Of a stretch of 64,000 bases of DNA, positions 35,276-45,842 are shown one piece after another. The DNA comes from Bemisia tabaci (taxonomy: Eukaryota > Arthropoda > Insecta > Hemiptera > Aleyrodidae), in contig NC_092797.1 of the NCBI RefSeq assembly GCF_918797505.1, positions 52,984,157 through 53,048,156 of the forward strand, in the 5' to 3' direction. The position numbers were made by a program, and so were the translations under genes. The number at the start of each line of letters is the position of its first letter. Positions within the stretch are counted from its first letter, which is position 1. Below the pieces are notes generated by a model. The model was given only the letters and a program-made list of their open reading frames with translations, was not told the origin of the DNA and searched no databases.

Positions 35276-36453
35276 TTCAAATGGGGAAGTCTTTTGGATG
35301 ATTAGTGTCAATTTGACAAGGAACGGAGGCTTCCTTCAATATTTCTCGGTCAGACGCTTCTCAGCCCGTTTTCTCAAAACCTCATTTTTGCACTTACTGC
35401 TCTCTTCGCACCACGGCAGTATTGTACTCTATGGGAAAATTAGCGCGGCCTTTTGCGGGGTTTCGGCTCGATGTTGCGACGGTGGCGCCGCGAGGTGGCG
35501 GTAGTAGGTCAACAGATCGACCCAACCTGTTTGCTCGCTTGAGGTCTTGCTGCGTTGATGGCAAACAGGAATATTCGTCTCAATTGTGACGGGCAACCAG
35601 AATCAACATCCCCTCGCCCTCACAGGGCCCACCCTCCTCTTCCCTCCCCCTCGCGCTCGCCTTACCGCTTTTCCCGGCCGAGCATTTTCCACGCGGCCAC
35701 GTTGCCGCCTCTTCACCGAAATAAATCACATTTTCGTGTCGATGCATTTAAAGAGCTACTTACAGGGAAAAAAGAAGTGGTGACAGATTCCGATTTAATT
35801 ACGGCGTTACGTAGGTGGGTGCAACATGGTGTCAATATTTTTAAAAAATCAAGGATTCAAAGGATAGAATGTTGTCCCAAAGTCCGTTTGTTTTGATGTA
35901 ATGCAACACAAAATTTAATTCACGGCAATTTTAATAGCATTTATTTTTTTCGATTAACCACGTCGTTTTCCAGAAAATCGACGAAAAAAACGGTTGTAAA
36001 AACTTTGTGAAAAATTTTTGATATTTGTACCATCACATTGCTTGATTGTCACCTGCCGATGATTAATATTTCATATCATTGTATTTTTAAAAAAAAATTA
36101 GTGCTCTAATGCTAACATGTTATAGTGTGTATTTTATGTAAGTATGTTTAGGTTAATGTCTTGGATAATGCTCCGAAGACGAGAGAAACTCCGAAACGCC
36201 GTTAGCGTATGTAAATAAGTCCATTTATTTTCACTTAATGTACGATGTTTTGGCAAAACTATCTTTCTCTATCATGACACTGATAATCGCAAACTCCTTT
36301 GATTACTTAAAAAAAGAAGAAAAAAGAAGAAGAAAATCAGACGCCAAACTGCAAAAGAGACAAATTCAATTGCAAACGCGGCCGAAGAAAGAAGAAACGT
36401 ATTCGGGCCTCTTTTTAAAACCTTTCTCCTTGATCTGAGTAACACATTATTGG
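35276..36453. other. Intronic stretch without recognised gene
   Basis: 35430-35720 is relatively GC-rich. Its plus-strand frame (35555-35896) starts inside the GC-rich part, has no recognisable domain and ends in AT-rich DNA; I do not call it a gene. Confidence 0.35.
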
Positions 36454-37711
36454 CAGCATACAGCGAAGCGTTTCGAGTTCACGCCTTGCACCATAGCGCC
36501 TTCAATTTCGAAGACGCAACACGGACATCCATCAAGCACGAATAGTTGTATCTCGGCGCCGTCATCAACGCGCATCCTTTTCTTTGCTCTATTTCCACAT
36601 TTTGTTAGTTTCCATTCGTCTTGTTTGTTATAATGGTGCTTCAAGGACTACTTGAGGAACACAGGTGAAGATAGAGGACATGTATTCAAACCTTATTTAT
36701 TGTTTGCTTCACAGGTTGGTTATCAACTATCATTTGGCGCAAAGTAGCGTTGAACTCAGACTTTAATTTTTGCTTCACTCGATTAAATTGCTTGAATTCT
36801 TAGTAAGGCATCACTAAAATATATTAGCGTTGAATATGAAATGAAATTTTTGCCATTCGCTGTGTCATTGTATGTAACCAAATCCTCGTTGATATTTGAT
36901 CCAGACATTCCGTATTTAACAGACGGGTCCTATTATTTTTTTTCCATGACGAGATATTATCACCTACCGGCTAAGGTGCCACAAGCGCCATGCGACGTTT
37001 CAAAATTTCCATTGCCATTTTATTTTTTACGGAGAAATCGTTGGTTGAATCTGTTTGAAAATGCCACTGAATTTTAACGACAGCACAAAGAAAATTCAGT
37101 GAAATATTCAGACAGCTTTGTCGCACAATTTCTACATAAAAAATAAAATGGTGGCGAAAATGTGTAAACGTCTCATGGCGCTTGTGATACCTTGGGCGGA
37201 AGGTGACTATTTCTCGTCATGGACAAAAAATAATAGGATTCGTCCGTTAAATACGGAATGTCTGGATCAGATTTCAACGAGGATTTGGTTACGTACGATA
37301 ACACAGCGAATGGCGAAAATTTTAAATCATATTCAGTTTCAATATATTTTAGTGACGCCTCACTAACAATCCAAGCAAATTAATCGAGTGAAGCAAAAAT
37401 TAAAGTCTGAGTTCAACGCTATTTTCTGCCAAATGATAGTTGATAACCAACTTGTTAAGCGAACAATAAATAAGGTTCAAATACATGGATTTAATATTCG
37501 GCTGTGTTGCTCACGCAGTCCTTGAAGCACCATTATAAACAAAACAAACTGAAACTAACAAAATGTGGAAATAGAGCAAAGGAAAGTACGCGCGTTGATG
37601 ACGGCGCCGAGATACAACTATTCGTGCTTGATGGATGTCCGTGTTGCGTCTTCAAAATGGAAGGCGCGATGGCGCAAGGCGTGAACTCGAAACGCTCAAC
37701 TGTGTATGCTG
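36454..37711. mobile_element. Foldback element, 1258 bp, arms about 600 bp
   Basis: The outer ends CAGCATACAGCGAAGCG, TTTCGAGTTCACGCCTTG and CAAGGCGTGAACTCGAAA, CTGTGTATGCTG are inverted. The symmetry runs through TATTTATTGTTTGCTTCACAG and ATTTTTGCTTCACTCGATTA on the left and their complements on the right. The centre near 37082 is the family F palindrome (CTGAATTTTAACGACAGC and AAAGAAAATTCAG). Each arm carries one dispersed module. No transposase is encoded. Confidence 0.88.
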
Positions 37712-38796
37712 GCGAAATTTTCTAAACGTCTCATGGCGCTTGTGATACTTTTGCCGGAAGGTGAGGAAATCACCACTCTTTTCAGGCCTCCACGGCATTT
37801 TCCTCGCCCGCTAAATCTGAAAATCGTGAGCGAAGTGGCAACGGCGGGCATGAATTTTTTTTTAAATTGATATTTCACGCGGGGAGATTACGCGGCGAGC
37901 CCGTTGCGCAAATATTTGCTCCGATCGTGCGTCCCTTCAGCTTCGACGAAATTGCTCATTTTTAAAGGATCTCCCGATATTCCCTCTTGCCGAGGCCATG
38001 ACCCAGCCTTTTCAGTCCGGATTTTTTGGCAACGCTGCAGGAAAAACTTTTACAGATTCTCTTGGACAACTTTCCTTGTTATTTTTAAGCGTGAAATACA
38101 CCTGTGGCATAATTGGAGGTATTTAAACTATATAAGGCTATTTACACAACAAGTTTTGAGAAAAATAAAGTAGGAGAATGCATGCAGTATCTGAGGACGG
38201 GTAATATAGATGCTGTTTGCAGTGACATTTTGTGAGCATAGACTCTCTGTTGCATCGAATTGCATCCAACCAATAAAAATGCTTTAACTTTTTTCAATAC
38301 TTCCATTGAGAATAAATCGATACATATCAACGGAGAAACTACCAGACCATGTATCTCGTTCGCGGTGTTTAAAAATCTCCACTCCCAATTTTTTTTTAAG
38401 GGAAAAAAACAAAATCATTTCTTGAAACTTAGCTTTTTTCTGTCAAAGTCCTTTCTAGCATTCTACCGGGCCGCTTTCCAGGATTTTAGCGGTTATCGAC
38501 AGGTGCTAATCCCTAGATGAGCCCGCTCTATGCAGATATTGGAAATAAGACCCACTTTTTTGTAATTACGTTATAAAAATAGGAATTCTCCCATTCATGG
38601 AATGTAAAGCCGCGTTAATTATATCAGAGTTTGTTCTAAAGATCCATCGGGCGGATTTTCATGATCATGATGATGGCTATCGAGGATGCAAAGCGCCCCT
38701 GGGCCCCTGGGGGTAAGGCCACGTAGCTGCCGAGGGGCGTGACCAAAGCTCCCGAGTTACTATAAAGAGAAAGTGGAATCTGTTTTGAGTATTTGG

Positions 38797-38878
38797 ACGT
38801 ATTCATGCTAAAAGGAACTATGTTTCACGCAATCCATATGTACGTAGGTCCTTTTGGCATAAGGGTCCATTTGATGTG
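38797..38878. repeat. Hairpin element of the GACGTATTT family
   Basis: TTGGACGTATTCATGCTAAA, AGGAACTATG and the complementary GTAGGTCCTTTTGGCATAAG, GGTCCA form a stem. It lies in the intron just downstream (in transcription) of the 38903 donor. Confidence 0.65.
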
Positions 38879-38902
38879 TTGAAGGAGGTGAAGGTAACGA
38901 AC

Positions 38903-39108
38903 CTGGTGGGGCTTCTGTTTGCCGTAGCCGAGGCGGACGATGTCGAGGAGGTTCTGGCGGGAGACGGACTTCAGAATCCTGTTGGGCCGGAGGGACTCGC
39001 TGCTGCTCTTGTTACCGGTCGTGTAGCCCGAAACGGCCGGGCTCCCCGTGTCCAGTCGCGAGCCGGAGGCGCTGAGCCCCTCGTTTCCGCCCGACTTCGA
39101 GGCCGTCC
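38903..39108 (-). CDS. CngL: CNG channel exon: distal N-terminal cytoplasmic segment
   Basis: Two bases plus 68 codons. The encoded segment is Ser/Gly-rich (residues 1-40), then PNRILKSVSRQNLLDIVRLG and YGKQKPHQ. It ends in phase 0 at CAG/GTTCGT, and the next exon starts in phase 0, giving KPHQ/RYLATS. The 3' splice site is TTGATTAG/GG at 39109-39108. The GC-rich codon use matches the two other exons and contrasts with AT-rich flanks. I do not recognise a named domain here; the assignment rests on strand, phase, codon use and order. A plus-strand frame over the same bases (38876-39112) is the antisense shadow. The previous exon should end in phase 1 and was not found in the window. Confidence 0.78.
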
Positions 39109-39172
39109 CTAATCAAACAAAACCGACAAAACTCACATTAATATCCATTCATGCTTTCCATTATCACAAAAA

Positions 39173-39235
39173 ACGCCTTCATTCCTGTCGGCAAGCAACA
39201 GTATATACTCAGAGCTAGAATATTTGCATCAACGT
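39173..39235 (+). repeat. Dispersed 60-70 bp module
   Basis: AAAACGCCTTCATTCC with TAGAATATTTGCATCAACG about 40 bp later; a diverged copy of the module in the findings, about 65 bp upstream of the CNG exon at 39108. Confidence 0.5.
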
Positions 39236-39388
39236 GCAATGGAAAGGCGCCAATTTCTAAATTCTGACACGTGTGTCCGCAACAAAACTTTAGGGCACGA
39301 TCCGTGTGATAATCACAAGAATCGTGCTCTAAAGTTTTGTTGCGGACACATGTATCAGAATTTTGAAATTAGAGCCTTTCCATTGCAC
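39234..39388. repeat. Hairpin, 155 bp
   Basis: GTGCAATGGAAAGGC and GCCTTTCCATTGCAC bound an inner stem TGTGTCCGCAACAAAACTTT, AGGGCACGAT and its complement. It could be transcribed as a long stem within the primary transcript. Confidence 0.85.
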
Positions 39389-39423
39389 CAGAATGTTAAA
39401 TCAACTTCACTTTTTTTTCGGTG

Positions 39424-39655
39424 CACGGAAAAAATTAAATTGCTGATTTAAAATTTCAATTTCCAATTGCTAAAAAGAGTGACTGCAATGTTTCAATGCA
39501 GATTTCACAACACAAAAATTGTATTTAACCACAACCGTGGTTAAATTAGCTTACAATAGTAGTAGCAATTTATTGTTGTAAAATCTACGCTGAAACATTG
39601 CAGTCACTTTTTATAGCAATTGAATTGTTAAATCGGCAATTTAATTTCTTCCGTG
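39424..39655. mobile_element. Family A MITE
   Basis: CACGGAAAAAATTAAATTGC and TAATTTCTTCCGTG ends, AATGTTTCAATGCAGATTTC core and AACCACAACCGTGGTT centre. Confidence 0.85.
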
Positions 39656-39906
39656 TGGCAACGGCGCGGCGTGAAGGATGCAGACGCAAATGGTTGGACG
39701 GCTCGGCGGAATAGTAGCGCATAAAAAGGCTGAGATAAGGTGGAATGGACTCGACTCGACTCGAAGAACCGCGACAACGCCTAGCGCCTTCTCGGCTTCT
39801 CCACTATTACATTGAAACCCTCAATAAAATTTAGCTGATGAAATGTACACTTTCCCCGCGTTGCCGATTAGTCAAATCGGGCATTTCGTTCAATACTAGG
39901 GGAAAT

Positions 39907-40110
39907 GGACCACGTTTAGCAGAAAGGAACCAAGCAACATCAGCTATGGCAAAATTTAAGTGTAAAATTCAATTTTTTACAAGAGTGCGCTGGAGCGGAT
40001 TCCTTTGAAAATTTTATGGGATGTGTGTTTGTAATATGCAGAAAATTTACTGAAATTTGCACAAAAATTCGCACAACCGTTCTTATAAAAAAATTAAATT
40101 TCCCACTTGA
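39907..40110. mobile_element. Family H MITE, right end truncated
   Basis: GGACCACGTTTAGCAGAAAG, GAACCAAGCAACATCAGCTA at the left. The right half stops after AAATTTCCCACTTGA; the terminal AACGCGGTCC is missing. Confidence 0.7.
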
Positions 40111-40917
40111 TTCAATCATAAAAAAAAAAATGTACAACCTCTCCAGAAAAGAGGTGATTCTTTAGGAAAACAAAATCGCGATTGTGGTTCTCGCGGCAAC
40201 AAGGCAACATTGTGCTTCGTGACGAATTTTTGTCCATTTAACAGTATATTAAGCAATCTGTATGTATCGTGTCCGGTTGCTTCGCCAAGAATCGATAATC
40301 ACAATGGGTTTTAATGGATGAAAAATAGTGCCATCAACCTAATCCGTGAGAGCAAAACTATCAGTTTGGCAGCGGCGGGATGTTCTTTGGGCTTTTTCAC
40401 CTGGTACGGTGGAGTTGCTCGCGGATTCTGACGACGACGTCCGCTTAAATTGTCAACGGAGAGTAACTGTGTCTCGCTATGATACCGCCCGCCGACTTCC
40501 CGATTTCGGATGCAAGCCACGCACAAGGAAAATTGGCTCTCGAGCTTCGTTGCCTAGTGATCTACCCGCACCTGCTCGACTGGCCAAGACTCGCCAAAAA
40601 ATCACTTAACCAACTCTGCGAATAACTTTATAAAACCAGCTCATGAAAAAAAAGAGAAGAAAAGTAATCAAGTTTATGCAAGATTATGAGCACCCGAGAG
40701 TCAATGGGAAATGAACCTGTTTTTACCAGGTTGGAAATTAGTTCTGGCTCTACACTGTTCTGCGACGAAGGAGAGGCAAATTTTTTTTAAAGAACTGTTT
40801 GGCCTCGCTTTCCCGCGAAAAGAAATCCGTATGAATGAAGAGTATGTTTTTATGGTCGAATTTTTTTAAAAGTCTGGAGTTTCTTTCTGTTATCCTTTAT
40901 TATTTCTTAGGAAAATT
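40111..40917. other. Non-coding stretch without recognised feature
   Basis: Short frames at 40311-40609 on both strands have no recognisable domain. No splice-bounded exon. Confidence 0.35.
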
Positions 40918-41170
40918 GGACTGCATTAAACAGAAAGGAACCAAGCCACATCAGCTATTGCCAAATTTAGCTGGGCAATTTATTTTTATACATGAAAATG
41001 GTCGTGCGGATTTTTGTGCAAATTTCAGTGAATATTCTCCGTAATACAAAGCAAATTCCTTAAAATTTTTAAAGGAGTCCGCACAAACGTTCTCTCGTAA
41101 AAAATTAAATTGCCCACTTAAATTTGGCAATAGCTGATGTGGCTTGGTTCCTTTCTGTTATACGCGGTCC
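40918..41170. mobile_element. Family H MITE, near-complete copy
   Basis: GGACTGCATTAAACAGAAAG, GAACCAAGCCACATCAGCTA and TAGCTGATGTGGCTTGGTTC, CTTTCTGTTATACGCGGTCC are inverted ends; GGCAATTTATTTTTATACATG pairs with the complementary right half. Confidence 0.85.
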
Positions 41171-41405
41171 CATTGGTCATCGTAATTTCTTGAAAAGTCT
41201 CTTGATTCTCCTTCTGGGGTAGCAAATTTCCTATGAAAATGTCAAACTACCAAAGTGGCTTGTTTCTCTTGGAATTAATAAAATAGGAGCGGAAATTTTG
41301 AAACACCGCAATCGAGATAAGTGCTTTTGCACTTCGGCCATCGAAAAGCCTTTAGAGGCCTCTCTTGAGGGGAGGATTCCCAGCTTTCACCGCTCATTCG
41401 ACGAA

Positions 41406-41684
41406 TAGATCGTATTCGATACATCAAACGGGTGAGATTGTATCGATATCGATTGGTTCAAAACATAAACATAGCCTCAAAAGTAAATTCAGAAATCTGA
41501 GAGAACGGATCTTTTGAAACAGATTTTTTATTCTTTTGAGTACCAAATGCCAATGCAAAGTGAAATTGTCAGGAAATTTCTCATTTTCAGCTTTTCCAAT
41601 TAAAATCTTTACAGTTTGGTTTGAGGTTATGTTCTATTGTTTTGAACCAAACGATACATCGAACCGTTATCGAATACGGTCTAT
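41406..41684. repeat. Foldback of about 280 bp
   Basis: AGATCGTATTCGATACATC, TTGGTTCAAAAC at the left pair with GTTTTGAACCAA, GTTATCGAATACGGTCT at the right. The arms are imperfect. Confidence 0.5.
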
Positions 41685-42206
41685 AGCCCGGGGCCCGAGG
41701 GTAGCGACGTCTGCGGCACAGTTTGGCAACGGCGCGGCTGAAAAAGGATTGCAGCGGAAGCCGAATGTTATCTGAAAAGTACACAACCCGCGCGGCGAGT
41801 AAAGTGCGGATCATCTCACTTACATCAATACGGAACCGATTTTATCCCCCGAAAAATAATATTTCCGTTTTTGGCCCGGATTCTGTGGTCTCCCCACCGC
41901 CATCCCCACGCCTCAGCTCCACCCGAAACACTCAAGATGATATTTTATTGGAAAAACATCAGGCACCAACCTGGGAAAAAGGCTCACCCAAGATACAACT
42001 GATCCAGGTTAACAAGATCCAGGAGCGTGGCCTATAGCTCAAAATAACACACGTTCCCCCCATGAAATTTTGTCCAAAAGTCCTTTTCAAACGGGCTACA
42101 GTTTCCCATTCCCAAAAGTTCTGGGTGAAAAAAAGTGGGAGGCTCACGTAATACTAGGCTTCCTCTCCTTCGTAAGATACATCAAGATAATTTCAGACCA
42201 CCCCAA

Positions 42207-43795
42207 ACTGTGGATCGAGTCAATCAGAGAGGTCTGACATGAAATGTTTGAATAAAACTGCAAAGAGCCGTATGCAAAAACGACATTTTTCGCCCACCCA
42301 CTAAAACTTATTCAAACTTCGTCTATCAGTTACTAATACTGGAGCGCTTCTTTCCCCAAATTTTCAGACCCCCAAAAAATTTTGGGGGGGGGGCGCTAGG
42401 GGGGGGGGCGGAAGTCAAAACCTGTGACCCTCGATATCTTTCGAACGAAACAAGATATTGAGGCCCGGTTTGAACGAAAAATCGTCTAAAATTGCATACT
42501 TTAAGATTCTAAAGGTCAAAATTCCAAAATTAAATTTTTAACTTAACTTATGTGCTTTTTTCCAGTTTTTGAGGAAAAAGAATTTCTTTTAAACAGATTA
42601 AACTGAAATTTCACATTTTTTGATTTGAACCAAAACCAGTTTTTTAAATTGTTCGTCTTTTTCCGCATCCAACGAGTGGTCGTATAAGCTGGGGAACTGA
42701 ACGGTTCCGGAGTTATGATCGATTGAAGTTTCCGCTCAACGCGCGCCGACCGATTTCCGCGCGCAAAAAAGTCGGATTTGACTGTTATTAAATCAGATTT
42801 AATGTTCAAACTGAGCAAAATGCATTATTAGGGACTCTTGAGGGTCGCTGAGTCCAGAAATTACAGATACTTCCAAAAAATTCACGTTTTTAAAATTACA
42901 GCTCCGTAGCGCTATTTTAGAGGCCCACTGAGCGCCGCGACCGGCCGCTCAGTGGTCCTGTACGGAGCTGTAATTTTAAAAACGTGAATTTTTTGGAAGT
43001 ATTGGTAATTTCTGGACTCAGCGACCCTCAAGAGTCCCTAATAATGCATTTTGCTCAGTTTGAACATTAAATCTGATTTAATAACAGTCAAATCCGACTT
43101 TTTTGCGCGCGGAAATCGGTCGGCGCGCGTTGAGCGGAAACTTCAATCGATCATAACTCCGGGACCGTTCAGTTCCCCAGCTTATATTACCATTCGTTGG
43201 ATGCGGAAACAGACGAACAATTTAAAAAACTGGTTTTGGTTCAAATCAAAAAATGTGAAATTTCAGTTTAATCTGTTTAAAAGAAATTCTTTTTCCTCAA
43301 AAACTAGAAAAAAGCACATAAGTTAAGTTAAAAATTTAATTTTGGGATTTTGACCTTTAGAATCTTAAAGTATGCAATTTTAGACGATTTTTCGTCCAAA
43401 TCGGGCCTCAATATCTTGTTTCGTTCGAAAGATATCGAGGGTCACAGGTTTTGACTTCCGCCCCCCCTAGCGCCCCCCCCCCCCCAGAAAATTTTTTGGG
43501 GGTCTGAAAATTTGGGGAAAGAAGTGCTCCAGTATTAGTAACTGATAGACGAAGTTTGAATAAGTTTTAGTGGGGGGGCGAAAAATGTCGTTTTTGCATA
43601 CGGCTCTTTTTATGTTAACTTCGCTACATTTTAAACATTTTTAACAGGGTGCTTCTGGAGGAGAGTTTCACGGGAAAACCAATGAAACCGCTTTTAGAAC
43701 TTTATAGTTTCGTGTAAACGAAGTTATAAGCGTTCAAAATTTCCAAATTTTGTCCGACCTCTCCCCTATCAACTCGATTCACTGTGCCCCGCCTC
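42207..43795. mobile_element. Family G MITE interrupted by a 1.35 kb foldback
   Basis: The left end CTGTGGATCGAGTCAATCAG and AGAGGTC at 42208 and the right end TTTTGTCCGACCTCTCCCCT, CGATTCACTGTG at 43795 are those of the intact 224 bp copy at 45396. The bases outside the foldback total about 241, matching family G length. Confidence 0.8.
42262..43609. mobile_element. Giant near-perfect palindrome, 1348 bp
   Basis: The arms of about 660 bp start AAAGAGCCGTATGCAAAAAC and end with its complement. They stay near-identical through the centre, where CCACTGAGCG and CGCTCAGTGG leave a loop of about 12 bp. Both arms contain the same 91-codon frame (42543-42818 minus, 43051-43326 plus), with a handful of differences; it has no domain I recognise (basic, rich in Lys, Asn, Phe) and may be noncoding. 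G/C runs (42386, 43470) differ in length between arms. Confidence 0.92.
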
Positions 43796-43839
43796 TTGAC
43801 TTACGGATATTTTAACGGCCCCGAAAAACGTAGGCGGTG

Positions 43840-44072
43840 CACGGAAAAAAAATTAGATGTTGATTTAGCATTTATACTGTTAAAAAGATGTCCGACAAGT
43901 TTCAAATGCTGATTTTACAATACAATAATGCTAACATAACATTTTAATTTGTACGTTTTGCACTGGGCGTAGTTACGTTAGCATTTGTTAAAATGTAGAA
44001 TCAGCATTTGAAACTTGTCGGACATCTTTTTAACAGTATAAATGCTAAATCAACATTTAATTTCTTTCCGTG
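43840..44072. mobile_element. Family A MITE
   Basis: CACGGAAAAAAAATTAGATG and AATTTCTTTCCGTG ends; GTCCGACAAGTTTCAAATGC and its inverted copy CATTTGAAACTTGTCGGAC. Flanked by TG rather than TA on the left. Confidence 0.85.
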
Positions 44073-44420
44073 TGCGGTAGCACCCCCTGCATGGAGAAAG
44101 TTCTCGCTGAGAGCCGCCGAAAATTCACCTTAAAAATGCAGATGCGCGGGTTTCATGGAGGTGGTGTATGAGATCCTTTCTGGTTCAGGGCGTAACGTAC
44201 TTACTGTCGAGTCACGGCTCGCAAGCTCTCAGACGATGGTGTAATACGGCGAAATCACGAACGTAAAACATAACGCCCTTTTCGGCGGGGAAGTCGGGAG
44301 CTCCTTCCCGTGTCCGCGTTACGGAATTGTCGCCATAAAAGACCCGACGAAACGAATCCGCGGAAATGATGCAAATATGAACGAATTCATTCCATTGAGA
44401 ATACACATGCACGTCACATT

Positions 44421-44541
44421 GACGTATTTCTATCAAACGGAACTATGTGCATTATGACGTGAGCCCTGTTAAGCATATATTCTTAAGGGTCTCAGGGCTC
44501 ATGGCTTAATGCACATAGTTCCGTTTGATAGAAATACGTTC
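44421..44541. repeat. Near-perfect hairpin, 121 bp
   Basis: GACGTATTTCTATCAAACGG, AACTATGTGCATTA is matched by TAATGCACATAGTT, CCGTTTGATAGAAATACGTT. The inner GAGCCCTG and CAGGGCTC also pair, leaving a short loop. This is the compact form of the GACGTATTT hairpin family and has the size and shape of a small-RNA precursor. Confidence 0.88.
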
Positions 44542-44993
44542 ACATTTCGTCGCTTCGCTGACATCGAAACGCCGTGACTTACTTTTAAGATGGCCTCTCT
44601 CGGTCGTGCAACTGTGTGCTGTCCAGGGCTCACGCTCAGGGATGGGGTTGGCGCTTCCTCGCTGCGGGACGACAATTTATGCGATTAGATAAATTGCCTG
44701 AATGCAGAGCACTCCGCGTTTGCTCTGCATCAATAATCGATGGGGCTCCCGCTCTAAATGACACCCAATAACCGCTACTTCCCGAGAGTGTATCAACGGC
44801 TGGATCCCGGTCTCCCTCATGCGGAGACTATGAACAAGCGGGAAGTCCAAAAGATTGCTCATCGTTATTTGCCTCTGTTTAGAAACTGTGTCGAGAGTGT
44901 TGCTTTGAAGCTTTTCCCATTTGTAAATCGGTTTTTCCTTTCCTTATTGAAAAATCTGCATGGGCAAAATTTAAAGAGTATTTATGAACTGTG

Positions 44994-45245
44994 CTGCTGT
45001 GGTAAGGAAGAACGCCGTATGAACATTCGAGAGTTGCTGAATATCCTTCGATAAAATGTTCATATTTGCGAAACGTTATGAATGTTTTTCCTTGACATTT
45101 TCAGGAACGTCACGTAAAAATGCGCACAAAGTTATCTGACAAATTGAAAGACAAATTTTCACAAGTTTACCAGGAAATTCATCTTTAACCAAAGGAAATT
45201 TGGCAACACCTGAAGGTTCGTAGGCGTTTTTCCTTAGCACGGCAG
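44994..45245. mobile_element. Family C MITE
   Basis: Left CTGCTGTGGTAAGGAAGAAC (TIR altered by a few bases); right GCGTTTTTCCTTAGCACGG, CAG. Interior GAGAGTTGCTG and GGCAACACCTGAAGG. Confidence 0.75.
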
Positions 45246-45395
45246 TATGCACGTGTTCACGAATGGGTCACTCTGGACAAGGTACGAATTTAAGCATTTT
45301 GATACAAGTCTTCTCTTCAAAATATCATCTGAAACACGATTCATGGAACGAAAATTACTGAGATTAACTCCTCGGTTTTTTTTTGCACCGGTCTA
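45246..45395. mobile_element. Left fragment of the 556 bp-type element
   Basis: TCTGGACAAGGTACGAATTT, AAGCATTTTGATAC and ACACGATTCATGGAACGAAA match the first 110 bp of 48302-48857. Then it is cut off by the family G element. Confidence 0.6.
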
Positions 45396-45619
45396 CGGTG
45401 GATCGAGCCAATCAGAGAGGTCGGACATGCAATTTTTTAATTAAAACTGCAGATTTCGATGTTTAATTTGTCACATTAAAAATTTAAAAGGGTGCTCCTA
45501 TTTTACGGGGAAGCCAATGAAACCACTTTTAAAACTTCAAAGTTTTGGATGAACGGAGTTATTAGCTTTTAAAGTTTCCAAATTTTGTCCGACCTCTTCC
45601 ATTGACTCGATCCACTGTG
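45396..45619. mobile_element. Family G MITE, intact copy (224 bp)
   Basis: CGGTGGATCGAGCCAATCAG, AGAGGTCGGACATG and TTGTCCGACCTCTTCCATTG, ACTCGATCCACTG are inverted ends. Uninterrupted reference for the split copy at 42207. Confidence 0.85.
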
Positions 45620-45782
45620 CGGTCCTTAAAAATTTCGTTTGAAAAAAAGGCGTGACTTTAAATAATTTTCGTTGCACAGATCATGTCCTTGTATATGGTT
45701 TACTTCAAGTGGCAAATATTTGCGGTCGAATATAATGGCTAAATGACAAGCATACAGCAAATTAATCCAACGCGCTAAAAAC

Positions 45783-45842
45783 GCCTTCAAATAGGGTTGA
45801 TACTGCAGCATACACCCGAGTTCGAATAGTTGCATCTCACGC
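45783..45842 (+). repeat. Dispersed 60-70 bp module
   Basis: AACGCCTTCAAATAGGGTTG then GAGTTCGAATAGTTGCATCT. The same module at 49609-49671 and 60649-60712 has the same spacing but different flanks. Confidence 0.7.

Larger units (their letters stand above)
16709..38902 (-). other. Intron of the CNG channel gene (22,194 bp)
   Basis: Bounded by GTTCGT at 38902 (a weak donor) and GTTGCAG at 16709 on the minus strand. It has no other recognisable exon, though a short alternatively spliced exon cannot be excluded. It holds the nested element complex at 32.4-34.2 kb, a 1.26 kb foldback, one retrotransposon fragment and many short elements. Confidence 0.8.

Noticed and set aside
38876..39112. Plus-strand open frame opposite the N-terminal CNG exon
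   Set aside because: The minus strand has matching splice sites, phases and codon use; the plus frame is its shadow.
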